A DNA stretch of 64,000 bases from Winogradskyella immobilis (GCF_021887715.1 NZ_JAIQXX010000001.1:124001-188000); one strand, 5' to 3'. Counted from the first letter of the stretch, positions 36,314 to 45,421 are shown. Notes: generated from the sequence alone by a model not told the origin. Translations and numbers: made by a program.

Positions 36314-37414
36314 TTAAAGTGCACTTTTCTGATTCTTAAAAAAGGCGTCTGCTTGTAATTGCATTAGCTCTTTTGCTTTTTTACGCTTATAATTCATAAC
36401 TTCTTCTTCATCAGCAATTTCATTATATACTTTATTGTTAATGGCGTTATCTGTTTTTAAAAGGAGTTGACGTTCATTAACTTTTTGAGTAGTCCACGTT
36501 TTAATTGTTGTTTCTTGGTCTTGTAAGCGATAATCAAATTCACCTTTTGGGGATAAAAGTTTAGCAAAGATAGGAGACGTTTCAATGGCTAAAAACAAAA
36601 GAAAAATAAAGAAAGACGGCAGCCAAGGTAGTTCGCCCAATGCATTAACACGTGCCATTAAACCATCAAAATTGTCAATAATAGGTTGTGAATCGGCAAC
36701 ATTGGTTTTTTGAGTAGTTTGAAGATTTACAATCTCAGTTTCTATAGCTTCAATTTTAGTGTTATTATCAGCTTTAAGCTGTTGTAGTTCGGCTAAAGCC
36801 GCATCGTGTTTTTCTCGCTTTTCTTTATATACAGGACCTTTTCCTAAAAGTTTAGTGCCGGCTGTACCTTCAGCTTCTGAAATGTATGTGTCATATAAAG
36901 TATTGACTTCAGTCTCTTTGGTAGCTATTTCAGTTTGTAGTGTCGTAATATTATTTTGTAATTCTTCAATTTTAGGTGTGTATTGTTCTGCAATCTGATT
37001 TTGATTGGCTAAGGTTAAATCATTTTTTTGTTCTAATAAAACCTGATTGATTTCTTTTTCAAAAATCTTTAATTCTAAAGGCTTAGAAATAACTATAGCA
37101 ATAATTATAGCGAGGAAAATACGAGGAGTAGCTTGTAGAATCTCATCCATGACACTATCGCGTTTTTTTATAGTAGATACAATATAACGATCGAGATTAA
37201 ATATGAGTAAACCCCATATTAAGCCAAAGAAAATAGCAGAATACAAATTGTCAAAAACGGTGTATAACGCATAGCTTGAAGCTATAGTAGCCATAACAGC
37301 AGTAAAGAAAACAGTAGCGCCAATACCAGCAAATTTATTTTGCTCACCTACAGAACATTTTTTAAGTATATCGGTGTCAGCGCCAGAGCAAATAATGAAG
37401 AATTGCTTTAACAT
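36314..37414 (-). CDS. DUF4407 membrane protein with coiled coil
   Basis: The ATG at 37414 (MLKQFFIICSGADTDILKKC) is preferred over the frame's earlier start at 37450. About 366 residues: the DUF4407 start with two membrane segments (AGIGATVFFTAVMATIASSY, IFFGLIWGLLIFNLDRYIV), a third before a long coiled coil (about 130-235, rich in Q, E, T, K and L) and a fourth near 255 (LPSFFIFLLFLAIETSPIF). FNLDRYIVSTIKKRD is a family mark. The function is not established; the shape suggests a membrane protein with a large soluble coiled-coil arm. Confidence 0.87.
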   Translation of the reverse strand: MLKQFFIICSGADTDILKKCSVGEQNKFAGIGATVFFTAVMATIASSYALYTVFDNLYSAIFFGLIWGLLIFNLDRYIVSTIKKRDSVMDEILQATPRIFLAIIIAIVISKPLELKIFEKEINQVLLEQKNDLTLANQNQIAEQYTPKIEELQNNITTLQTEIATKETEVNTLYDTYISEAEGTAGTKLLGKGPVYKEKREKHDAALAELQQLKADNNTKIEAIETEIVNLQTTQKTNVADSQPIIDNFDGLMARVNALGELPWLPSFFIFLLFLAIETSPIFAKLLSPKGEFDYRLQDQETTIKTWTTQKVNERQLLLKTDNAINNKVYNEIADEEEVMNYKRKKAKELMQLQADAFFKNQKSAL

Positions 37415-37556
37415 AATGATTGTTTTTTGATTGACCCTTAGACAATACACTTCTATAAACTTAGTGTAACGCTTAGGATTGGTTGACTATTAGAACGCTA
37501 AAAGTTGTTATTTGTTACAAAATTTCAAAAATACCTTACTGTATTTTATAAAGGTA

Positions 37557-38615
37557 TCAGTTATAAACTAGGAAATTTTCAATTTCATAAAAGGCATTAG
37601 AGCGTTTTAAAATGTTACCTTCATGGTCGACTAATAGGTATGTCGGAAATACTGAGATTAGCATGTTTTCAGACAAACGATTATCATAATCGTTAGTTTC
37701 TCTGTAATTTTTCCAAGGATAATCAGCGTTTTTTAAATAATTACTCCATAAATATTGATCAGAATCTGTTGAAATACCAACAAGTTCAACATTATGTTTT
37801 TTTAGGAGATCTAATTTTTCTTTCTTAATCAGTTTATGATCTTTAATACATGGCGGACAGTTTACAAACCAAAAATCTATGAGATGCTTTTTATTGGAAT
37901 CTAATGTAATGTTTGACAGCTCATTTTTAATGTTTAAAAATTGAAACTGTGATATATCAATTTTATTTACAGTTAAGATGTTTTCAAACTTATCAAAATA
38001 ATTAAATAGGTGGGTTTTTATGGCATCGCTTTGTGTTTTAGTAACATCATATATTGTTTGTATTTTTTCTCTGTTTCCTTGATTTCTGAAGAAATAGTTT
38101 TGAGACATTTCTATAGATAAAGGACTGTTAATGTTCTTCTTTAATTCGCTTAAAAGAAAATTGTCAATGGTAGTACTATCCGTTTTATTTTTATAGAGCT
38201 CACTTAATTTAGCTCTAAATTCTTGTGCTTTATAATGTAAGTCAGTTCCGATTATAGTATCTAATTTAAAGCCATCATTAAAAGTGCCTTTAACGATGAT
38301 GTTTTTACCTTTTAACCATAATTGCCCATCAAGTCCGGCATGTTGTTTGCCTTTTGAGTAAAACCAGATGTTATAGAGGTCATTAATACTATCGTTAAAC
38401 TTAATATGAAGCGTATCGGAATACGGTAAAAATTGAAACTCTCGATCTTGTGTAATATTAGAGACAAAGACACTATCTATGACTTGATCGGTTTTAATAT
38501 AAATATTTAAATCCCCTAATTTAGAAGATTCGCTTTCTTTTTGTTGGCAAGAGAATAAACATATAAAAGCCATAACCATTACGATACGGCTTTTTCTAAA
38601 ATGAATAGTTGACAT
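37557..38615 (-). CDS. TlpA/thioredoxin-fold lipoprotein
   Basis: 352 residues; lipobox FSC near residue 23. The C-terminal third is a thioredoxin-like domain of the TlpA/ResA kind with active site CPPC in DFWFVNCPPCIKDHK, then VELVGISTDSD and the cis-Pro region VFPTYLLVDHEG. The N-terminal 200 residues are a DUF4369-like beta domain (DLNIYIKTDQVIDSVFVSNI ...) as in many Bacteroidota TlpA lipoproteins. It probably reduces or isomerises disulfides in the periplasm. It lies 12 bases after the IE-rich small lipoprotein, so they share a transcript. Confidence 0.85.
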   Translation of the reverse strand: MSTIHFRKSRIVMVMAFICLFSCQQKESESSKLGDLNIYIKTDQVIDSVFVSNITQDREFQFLPYSDTLHIKFNDSINDLYNIWFYSKGKQHAGLDGQLWLKGKNIIVKGTFNDGFKLDTIIGTDLHYKAQEFRAKLSELYKNKTDSTTIDNFLLSELKKNINSPLSIEMSQNYFFRNQGNREKIQTIYDVTKTQSDAIKTHLFNYFDKFENILTVNKIDISQFQFLNIKNELSNITLDSNKKHLIDFWFVNCPPCIKDHKLIKKEKLDLLKKHNVELVGISTDSDQYLWSNYLKNADYPWKNYRETNDYDNRLSENMLISVFPTYLLVDHEGNILKRSNAFYEIENFLVYN

Positions 38616-38627
38616 ATAATGGTGTTG

Positions 38628-38930
38628 TTAATTGTTGCTAACGTCTTCGATAATTTCTACAATAGATTCTTCTTTTTCTATTATGTATTCAATCACTTCG
38701 ATAATTTCAACTTCAGAGCCTTTAATTTCTAAAAGAGGATTGCTTTCTATAGTTTCGACGATTTCTACAATTTCTCTAACGTTAATATTATTTTTATATT
38801 GATCTTCTTGTTCAACAATAGTTTCAAGTTCTTCTATAATTAAATTTTCTTCTATTGTGACTTCGGTAGTTTCTGAGCAAGTATAGAATGCCATACTTGC
38901 TAGTGTTAATGTAATGATTTTTCTTTTCAT
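38628..38930 (-). CDS. small acidic Ile/Glu-rich lipoprotein
   Basis: 100 residues. The first 18 residues are a lipoprotein signal (MKRKIITLTLASMAFYTC). The mature part is strongly acidic and low in complexity, with runs such as EIVEIVETIE and EIIEVIEYIIEKEES, in which Ile/Val and Glu alternate in a beta-strand or amphipathic-helix pattern. No homologous family is recognised. The gene is a real frame rather than a shadow: it has a signal peptide, ends cleanly and is spaced 12 bases from the TlpA-like gene. Confidence 0.6.
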   Translation of the reverse strand: MKRKIITLTLASMAFYTCSETTEVTIEENLIIEELETIVEQEDQYKNNINVREIVEIVETIESNPLLEIKGSEVEIIEVIEYIIEKEESIVEIIEDVSNN

Positions 38931-39043
38931 AGTTTTGATTTTGATGAATATTAGATTTAAAATAAGATTACATTATTAGTTAACATGAGTTCGATGTAAG
39001 GATTCAGTAATTGGCTGTTTATAACAATAAAAATGGAGTGTTA

Positions 39044-39108
39044 CCTTGAGTGCAGTCGAAAGGTTTTTAAAATTCCACTTTTCAAATAGGTTTCGACTGC
39101 GCTCAACC
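39044..39108. repeat. inverted pair of TGAGC-N3-GTCGAA repeats
   Basis: ccttgagtgcagtcgaaagg (39044-39063) faces ggtttcgactgcgctcaacc (39089-39108). Sixteen bases pair with one G-T, forming a long hairpin with a 29-base loop, followed by a T-run on the plus strand. It stands in the gap behind the large M56 gene. Confidence 0.85.
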
Positions 39109-39174
39109 AGATCTTTTTTTAAATTAATTGATAGTCAATCCTAAAATTAAATAGTTATATCAAACTCACATTAT

Positions 39175-42100
39175 TTATAATGAATTAGTCGCAGCGTATT
39201 CATTTATAATTTCAAGATGTGTTTTCATTATTAGTTTTTCTTTAGAATCCAGGTTGATCACTTTTTCGAAAGTATTAGTCGTAGCATAGTCATTTAAAGC
39301 TTTAAGACTTTTAGCAATTTGCTCTTTTGAGACCTTAGATTTCTCTGCAGGAACGTAATCATATATATTTTTAAGACGTTTAAGACGTTCTTTCATAGCA
39401 ACTTCTCTTAATATATCTTTTATAGACTTCCCTTTTATTTCGCTATTTTTTGTATTAATGCCTTTTGTATAATTAATAGATGCTTGTTGATTGATAGGAT
39501 TAGGTCCACCTTTTCCTTTTTTTGATGAGTTTACTTTTTTAATTTCTACAGCATCAGACTTTTTAGTGTTTATTAATAAAGGGCCAGCCATCTGTTTTTC
39601 TAATTTAGAATGATCGAACACATAGTAATATGTGCCAGCTTTAATTTTGTTAGTCCCTTTTACAGCAAAAGATTCATCTACGGTACCATCCCAATTATTA
39701 TTATAATTCTCCTTAGAGTAAATAAGTGCTCCCCATTTATTATATACCCTAAATTTATTTTTAGAGAATTCATCTATACATTTAATTTTAAATGTATTAT
39801 TATTTTGTATTAAAAAAGAAGTTGGGATTTGTAGGCAATTCTTAGATTTTTCTGCCTCAGATAACTTCCAGGCATAAACAACATTACCTGGTTGAGTATG
39901 TGTTTTAAAAAGCTGTGAGTAGACTTTTTGCAAAGCTTCACGGCTCATTTTAGAAATACGTTTATCATAAAAATATAATGTATTTTTATCACCCTGTTTA
40001 AAGTTTACATTGGCTTCTTGATTATTTTTAAGATAGTTTTCTATCGAGGTAATATCACTAACTTTATTGTTAAGCATATAAATTAATGGTTGAGTCTGAT
40101 TTTTACTTGCTCTTAGTATTAACTGTCTAATTTTATAATCTACAGAACCTTCCTTGATTAGTTTCTCTGGTTTTTTATCTATAAAAACGATTTCTATAGG
40201 GTCGGCATTTGGACCTCCTTTAGAAGTTTTATTACCAGAAGCTTTTTTAATTTTTGTGATATCTACTGCTTTGCCAAATTTGTTGTAATATGTTTTTTTG
40301 CCATTTTCTTTAGTGTAATAATATTGTTCGCCGTTGACCTCTATATAGCCTGCTAAGTCTGAAGGAATCTCATAAATTTCAATTTCTTTATCAGAGCCTT
40401 CTATCTTACCTTTATTGATGCTTTTTGGATTGGCTTTTACATATATTTGATGTGTTTTTATTATCTCTTTTTCATACTTCTTCACAAACTTTTTTGCAGC
40501 TTCAGTTGATGGAAAAAGTGTATTTGTGCTAACAACTTTACCATATTTATTGTAAAATTTAATTTCACCATTCTCCTTGTAATAATAATGGTCTTTACCC
40601 TTAATTTCTATAGGACCATGTTCTATTCCATCTTGCAATTTAACTTCTTCAATTTCAGGAGTCTCATTTGCCTTCTTTTTTGTTTTTTTGTTTTCCTTTA
40701 CTTCAATGACTTTGGGTCTAGCAGGCGGTTGCGGTGGCGGAATATTTGGAAATGGCTCAGCATTTTTCTTTTGCTCAGCAGTCATTATGCTGTATATATG
40801 GTTATATTTTTTTAAATCTTTAGATTTAATCATTGTGTTTAATTTCTTAGGGCTATCCTCTGGTGCTTTTAAACCCTCGTTAACTTTTTTAGCCCAGGTA
40901 TTATATTCTGCAATTTGTTTGGCGGTAGCTTTTTCTTGAGTAATTGTAATTAAAGCAGGGCTAATTTTTTCATTACCTTTTACTTTAATATTTAATAATT
41001 GTATGCTCTTTGCTTCAGGATGATCATTTAAATAAGATTTTATATTGTTATTTAAAGTATTTCCTATTATTGTCTGTGTTGGATGTCCTGGTGTTTTTGC
41101 AGAAAATGAAGTTACAGGGTTACCACTTTTAGATGTTAATTCTAATTGTTTAACAACCTCTATAGGTAAAGTGCATTGTTGGCATGGTGTACCATTTATT
41201 AGTATGGATGGGATTAAATCTTTACCAGGATAGTCTTCAACAAAAACTTTAGCATCTCGTAAGGCAATACCTTTTAAATTACTCCCTATCGCTTTCCATA
41301 TTTGATTTACAAATGTTTCGCTGACTAAATCTTTAGTTTCTAAATTTAAGCCAGACGCTTTAGAGTTGGTTAGGGCATTAAAATCATCTTTAATGGTTTT
41401 TAATGAAGTCGGTTTATTATTTAAAAACAAATTATCGAATTCGTCTATATATAATGTTGGGGTGTTTAGACTAGTATCTAAAATTTCATCATATACAGAT
41501 TTGATAATGTCTTTATCTATTACAGTAGGAGCTGATAGCTCATACCTAGAGATAAGTTCTGGTGTAAATCTATCATAAAGATTTTTTAGATAATCGTAAG
41601 TAGTTACAAATTTATGTAAGCTAGCAGAATCATTTTTATTTTTAAATGTACTTCTTTCTTCTTCATAATGAGTATATATGTTTTGATAATGAGAAATATT
41701 ATCTTCTATATTAGATAAGAAAGCTTCTTCCCGTACTAAATGACAAACATAACTTTGTTGCATTTTAGCAAGTTCTGATATTGGTGTTAATGAGTAAGTT
41801 GTAAAATCAGATGCACTATAATTGTTTAACTCATTTTTATTAATGACCCGATCATTTATTTTAAGAACATATATAGCTTCATTTTTAAAGTCATTCAGAG
41901 TTTTTGGTGTTAGTTTTTTTCTTTCAAATGGTATAGGAGCCACATACAGTTTTTCTTTTTTTAGTTGCTCGGTTAAATCATAAAACTTTTTAATAACAGA
42001 GTTTCCATTTTCATCTGTAACATTAAAATTATTTTTTACATAATAGTTAATTTCTGCAATTTTGTTTAAATCAACTGAATCTGACAATACTGTATTTGGT

Positions 42101-43008
42101 CCACTAACTTCTTCTACAATTAACTCTGGTTCTTTTTCTATCTCTATAATTTCTCTAGAGCTAAAACTGTAAAATAAAACAGCTAATAATGGCAATACAA
42201 GCAAGCTTGTAATCCAAGTTTTTGTTTTTGATGTTGTTGTTTTCATAACTGTAAATCGTTTTTTGATGGATGAATAATTTATGGCATTAGCTAACTGATA
42301 ATTCTCATTTTGTGATGAAAATGTTAGTAATATATTTTGATAATTAGTGGCTTCAATACCTTTATTTAATACGGCTTGGTCTGCTAAAAACTCGTGATTC
42401 AATTTTATATTCTTCTTATATAAATAAGCCAAAGGATGAAACCAAAAAATCACTTGAAATAACTCAATAAAAAGCACATCGATGCTGTGTTTTTGTTTGG
42501 CATGAGTTTCTTCATGGAGTATTACCGCTTTTGGCAATGACTTGTTTTCAAAAGTCGATTTATTAAAAAAGATATAGTTGAAAAACGTGTGCGGATTTAT
42601 GGCTTTTTTTAGTAGAACATAGGTAAAAGACCACTGTTTAATTTTTTCATTTTGCCTAATAGTAAAGAACAAAGTTCCTAAGTTTTTTAGAAAACGTAAT
42701 CCAAAAATAACCACTCCAATTATATAAATCGTCCACAATATTCTATCTAAAGTAAAAAACGGAGTTTCCTCTATAATAGTTTCTTGTATTAGCGGAAGTG
42801 TATATGATGAAAACTCAAAACTATCGTCTATTGGGGCAACATATACATATTCTGTAAGACGCAATAAAGGAATAATTATAGCTGCTAATATTGAGGTAAT
42901 TAAATAAAACCGCTTAAATGTATGCATCTGTTCACGTTCTAAAACAAAAACGTAGATAAGCCAGAAGATGATTAATATGGCCGTTAGTTTTAAGATGTAT
43001 AAACCCAT
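39175..43008 (-). CDS. very large M56 (BlaR1-like) metalloprotease with an internal CHU_C-like domain
   Basis: 1277 residues; ordinary BlaR1-type proteins have 500-600. Residues 1-285 are the M56 core: four membrane segments, zinc motif HEETH (165-169) and ligand region NHEFLADQAV. About 990 residues follow outside the membrane. They hold two copies of a YYYxENG...FYNKxGKxV unit (near 805 and 905), two KGGPN tails, and at about 1055-1140 a segment that matches the gliding-motility-type C-terminal (CHU_C, T9SS type B) domain: FRVYNKWGALIYSKENY, NNNWDG and KAGTYYYVFDH. That domain normally ends a protein; here about 135 more residues follow. It lies 55 bases after its BlaI repressor gene. Confidence 0.85.
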   Translation of the reverse strand: MGLYILKLTAILIIFWLIYVFVLEREQMHTFKRFYLITSILAAIIIPLLRLTEYVYVAPIDDSFEFSSYTLPLIQETIIEETPFFTLDRILWTIYIIGVVIFGLRFLKNLGTLFFTIRQNEKIKQWSFTYVLLKKAINPHTFFNYIFFNKSTFENKSLPKAVILHEETHAKQKHSIDVLFIELFQVIFWFHPLAYLYKKNIKLNHEFLADQAVLNKGIEATNYQNILLTFSSQNENYQLANAINYSSIKKRFTVMKTTTSKTKTWITSLLVLPLLAVLFYSFSSREIIEIEKEPELIVEEVSGPNTVLSDSVDLNKIAEINYYVKNNFNVTDENGNSVIKKFYDLTEQLKKEKLYVAPIPFERKKLTPKTLNDFKNEAIYVLKINDRVINKNELNNYSASDFTTYSLTPISELAKMQQSYVCHLVREEAFLSNIEDNISHYQNIYTHYEEERSTFKNKNDSASLHKFVTTYDYLKNLYDRFTPELISRYELSAPTVIDKDIIKSVYDEILDTSLNTPTLYIDEFDNLFLNNKPTSLKTIKDDFNALTNSKASGLNLETKDLVSETFVNQIWKAIGSNLKGIALRDAKVFVEDYPGKDLIPSILINGTPCQQCTLPIEVVKQLELTSKSGNPVTSFSAKTPGHPTQTIIGNTLNNNIKSYLNDHPEAKSIQLLNIKVKGNEKISPALITITQEKATAKQIAEYNTWAKKVNEGLKAPEDSPKKLNTMIKSKDLKKYNHIYSIMTAEQKKNAEPFPNIPPPQPPARPKVIEVKENKKTKKKANETPEIEEVKLQDGIEHGPIEIKGKDHYYYKENGEIKFYNKYGKVVSTNTLFPSTEAAKKFVKKYEKEIIKTHQIYVKANPKSINKGKIEGSDKEIEIYEIPSDLAGYIEVNGEQYYYTKENGKKTYYNKFGKAVDITKIKKASGNKTSKGGPNADPIEIVFIDKKPEKLIKEGSVDYKIRQLILRASKNQTQPLIYMLNNKVSDITSIENYLKNNQEANVNFKQGDKNTLYFYDKRISKMSREALQKVYSQLFKTHTQPGNVVYAWKLSEAEKSKNCLQIPTSFLIQNNNTFKIKCIDEFSKNKFRVYNKWGALIYSKENYNNNWDGTVDESFAVKGTNKIKAGTYYYVFDHSKLEKQMAGPLLINTKKSDAVEIKKVNSSKKGKGGPNPINQQASINYTKGINTKNSEIKGKSIKDILREVAMKERLKRLKNIYDYVPAEKSKVSKEQIAKSLKALNDYATTNTFEKVINLDSKEKLIMKTHLEIINEYAATNSL

Positions 43009-43063
43009 AATTTTATGTTTCGTTTATATGTTTTTGAAAAGTTTTAATAGAGCTATAGATAAT

Positions 43064-43429
43064 TTACTTCTTCTTTATTTCTTTATCTATTAAGGCTTTT
43101 AAATCCTCTAATTCAGATTTAGATAAATCTGTTTTTGTGGTAAAGAATGATGCAAATTGCGATGCGCTATCGTTAAAAAAAGTTTTAATCAACCCATTAA
43201 CATGTTTAGAAAAATAATCTTCCTTTTTAACTAAAGGAAAATACTCACGAGACTTTCCATAAGTTACATACGCTACAAAACCTTTATCTATCATTCGTTT
43301 TAATAGTGTTGCTGTAGTGGTTGTTGCTGGCTTAGGTTCAGGGTAAGCGTCGAGTAAATCTTTCATAAAAGCTTTTTCTAGCTTCCATAAATACTGCATC
43401 AATTGTTCTTCGGTTTTAGATAGTTGCAT
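43064..43429 (-). CDS. BlaI/MecI/CopY family repressor (second locus)
   Basis: 121 residues from the ATG at 43429 (MQLSKTEEQLMQYLWKLEKA). The frame opens earlier, at 43468, but that start would lie inside the operator and upstream of the expected transcription start, so it is rejected. The winged helix PKPATTTTATLLKRMIDKGF with VTYGKSREYFPLVKKEDYFS is typical, and the C-terminal helices form the dimer. It is the partner of the 1277-residue M56 protein downstream. Confidence 0.92.
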   Translation of the reverse strand: MQLSKTEEQLMQYLWKLEKAFMKDLLDAYPEPKPATTTTATLLKRMIDKGFVAYVTYGKSREYFPLVKKEDYFSKHVNGLIKTFFNDSASQFASFFTTKTDLSKSELEDLKALIDKEIKKK

Positions 43430-43450
43430 CTCTACGTTTTTAGAATTAAC

Positions 43451-43493
43451 TCTACAAATGTAGAACAATAATTATAATTCTACAAATGTAGAA
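43451..43493 (-). promoter_or_regulatory. two MecI-type operators laid over the -7 and -33 promoter boxes
   Basis: Plus strand: tctacaaatgtaga (43451-43464) and ttctacaaatgtagaa (43478-43493), both with the TACA-N2-TGTA core of BlaI/MecI operators. On the minus strand the first contains TACATTTG (43462-43455), a -7 box, and the second TTTG (43486-43483), a -33 box, 20 bases apart. So each operator covers one promoter element. Confidence 0.82.
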
Positions 43494-43626
43494 GTGTTAA
43501 ATTTAGGATAATGAAACTAGGAGGCTCATAAGAATATGCTTTTACGTACTTTTTCGTTTTAAGATAAGTTGTTAAATAGTTGCTCAGAGAATCACCCAAT
43601 TATATATTTAAATCAGAAATACGAAA

Positions 43627-44547
43627 ATGATTTTACTTATAAAATGCAAATACTTGTTCTATGCACTTTTGTTTTATAGTTGTTTTAGCTTTAGCCAAAT
43701 AACTATAAAAGGTATAGTAAAAGATAAAGAAACAAAACAGCCTTTAGCTTATGCTAATATTGGATTGAAATTGTCTAAAGAAGGGGCCATATCAAATGAA
43801 AAGGGAGAGTTTTTAATTGAAACCAAATCACAAATTAAAAACGATACATTAATCATATCCTATTTGGGTTATAAATCAATACAACTACCTATTACATCAC
43901 AAATTGAATTTAAAGAATTTTTAATGACTCCTGCTAATCTGGAGTTAGATGCTGTAGTTCTAGATAATTATATATACAAGAAGAAAGTAAAATTAGGTTT
44001 AGATGTTGTACATAATAAGTTAGAATATAATTTTAATAATTACCAAAAAGGGAATGAAATAGGGAGGCGAATTGAAGTTGAAACACCCATTCTAATTGAA
44101 AAAATTGACCTTTTTATAAAAGAAAACACATTTACATCTATAAAAGTTAGATTAAATTTTTATGAGTTGAATAAGTATAGACAACCTACTGAACGAATAG
44201 AGTTAGACCAGCCAATCATTGTAGATATTAATAAAAAAGGCAAGTTTACCATTGATGTTTCGGATTATAATCTAAAAATAGATCACCATTTTTTGATCAC
44301 TTTTGAAGCTATTGATAAAGTCGGCGAAGGCCAATTTACACTTCAAGGAGAGTATTCTTTCAGCAAAACAAAGAATCAGATGCTTAAAGAAATGGTTGAG
44401 CAAGGTATTGATATAAAGGATGAAAAATATATATCTACGCCTTTTAATTCTGGGTGTTATATACGGCAACATAATCAAGATAATTGGGTAGTAAATGAGC
44501 CGCATACTGTTGCTATAAAAGTTCATGCCAGAGAAGCTGAATTTTAA
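43627..44547 (+). CDS. exported protein with CarboxypepD_reg-like domain
   Basis: 306 residues with a signal peptide ending CFSFSQ. Residues 24-105 are the CarboxypepD_reg-like beta-sandwich: ITIKGIVKDKETKQPLAYAN, SNEKGEFLIE and LIISYLGYKSIQLPI. This domain usually precedes a TonB-dependent receptor, but here no receptor follows; instead there are about 200 residues of a second domain (IGRRIEVETPILIEKIDLFI ... ) seen in free-standing Bacteroidota proteins. Role unknown, at the cell envelope. Confidence 0.82.
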   Translation: MILLIKCKYLFYALLFYSCFSFSQITIKGIVKDKETKQPLAYANIGLKLSKEGAISNEKGEFLIETKSQIKNDTLIISYLGYKSIQLPITSQIEFKEFLMTPANLELDAVVLDNYIYKKKVKLGLDVVHNKLEYNFNNYQKGNEIGRRIEVETPILIEKIDLFIKENTFTSIKVRLNFYELNKYRQPTERIELDQPIIVDINKKGKFTIDVSDYNLKIDHHFLITFEAIDKVGEGQFTLQGEYSFSKTKNQMLKEMVEQGIDIKDEKYISTPFNSGCYIRQHNQDNWVVNEPHTVAIKVHAREAEF

Positions 44548-44658
44548 ATTGAGAGTAAATTAAGCTTCATTAGAAGCTATAAATTTCAACTTAATTTCTT
44601 TGTTTGTAGATTTAACTAATTCTTTATTATTTTTGAGTCTTTAAAATCATTATACCTC

Positions 44659-45288
44659 ATGAAGAAGAGATTTATCTACCTTTTAGTTCTTGTTGTTTTA
44701 GTTTCCTGTAGTAAAAAACTATTTAGCGAGAAATGGACAAAACAAGAAGCACCAGAAGAATTTAAAGCACGTTTTGAAACGACTCAAGGTAACTTTGATA
44801 TTATCTCAAAACGAGAGTGGTCTCCAGAAGGTGTGGACCGATTATATACTTTAATTAAAAAAGGGTTTTATGATGACATTGCTGTGTTTAGAGTTGTGCC
44901 AAATTTTGTAGCACAATTTGGAATTCATGATAATGATGAAGTCAATAAAAGTTGGGATAGTTATAAGTTAAATGATGAACCTGTAGTTTTAAAAAACGAT
45001 TCTCTAACTATATCTTTTGCAAGAGGAGGAAGACGAACTCGGGGTACACAAATATTTATTAACCTTAAAGATAATAACCGCTTAGATGACATATCCTCGG
45101 GAGGAGTTGTTGGGTTTCCTGCTATTGCCAAAATTACTTCTGGCATGGACAATGTTTTAAAGTTTTATGGTGAATATGGAGATAAATTAGGTAGACGACA
45201 AGACTCAATTCACAGGTATGGAAATGCGTTTATAAGAAAAAATTATCCTGAAATAGATTTTATTAAAAAAGCATATATCATTAAATAA
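44659..45288 (+). CDS. cyclophilin-type peptidyl-prolyl isomerase, lipoprotein
   Basis: 209 residues; lipobox VSC (Cys15). The cyclophilin fold shows ARFETTQGNFDI, LIKKGFYDDIAVFRVVPNFVAQFG, then SISFARGGRRTRGTQIFINL and the later VGFPAIAKITSGMDNVLKF. The catalytic Arg in FRVVPNF is kept and QIFINL stands for the usual QFFI. It would help protein folding at the periplasmic face of a membrane. It is monocistronic, convergent with the DoxX-like gene. Confidence 0.9.
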   Translation: MKKRFIYLLVLVVLVSCSKKLFSEKWTKQEAPEEFKARFETTQGNFDIISKREWSPEGVDRLYTLIKKGFYDDIAVFRVVPNFVAQFGIHDNDEVNKSWDSYKLNDEPVVLKNDSLTISFARGGRRTRGTQIFINLKDNNRLDDISSGGVVGFPAIAKITSGMDNVLKFYGEYGDKLGRRQDSIHRYGNAFIRKNYPEIDFIKKAYIIK

Positions 45289-45352
45289 TGTGAATTTGGC
45301 TTAAAAATTCAATATTTAGCCACAAGATTTAAATAAAAAACAGGATTTGTCA

Positions 45353-45372
45353 CCTTGAGCGCAGTCGAAAGG
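45353..45372. repeat. single TGAGC-N3-GTCGAA repeat
   Basis: ccttgagcgcagtcgaaagg, with complementary CCTT/AAGG ends, in the gap between two convergent genes. Identical to the copy at 39044 except for one base. Confidence 0.85.
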
Positions 45373-45421
45373 TCATTAAAGCTTTCTTATTTTAAACAGA
45401 ACCTGATAGAGAGATTAATTT

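Noticed and set aside
40588-40939. Two overlapping plus-strand frames inside the large M56 gene
   Set aside because: Phe- and Ser-rich antisense shadows of a Lys/Glu-rich coding sequence.
43430-43468. Longer N-terminus for the second BlaI protein
   Set aside because: It would be encoded by the operator/promoter sequence itself, upstream of the expected transcription start.
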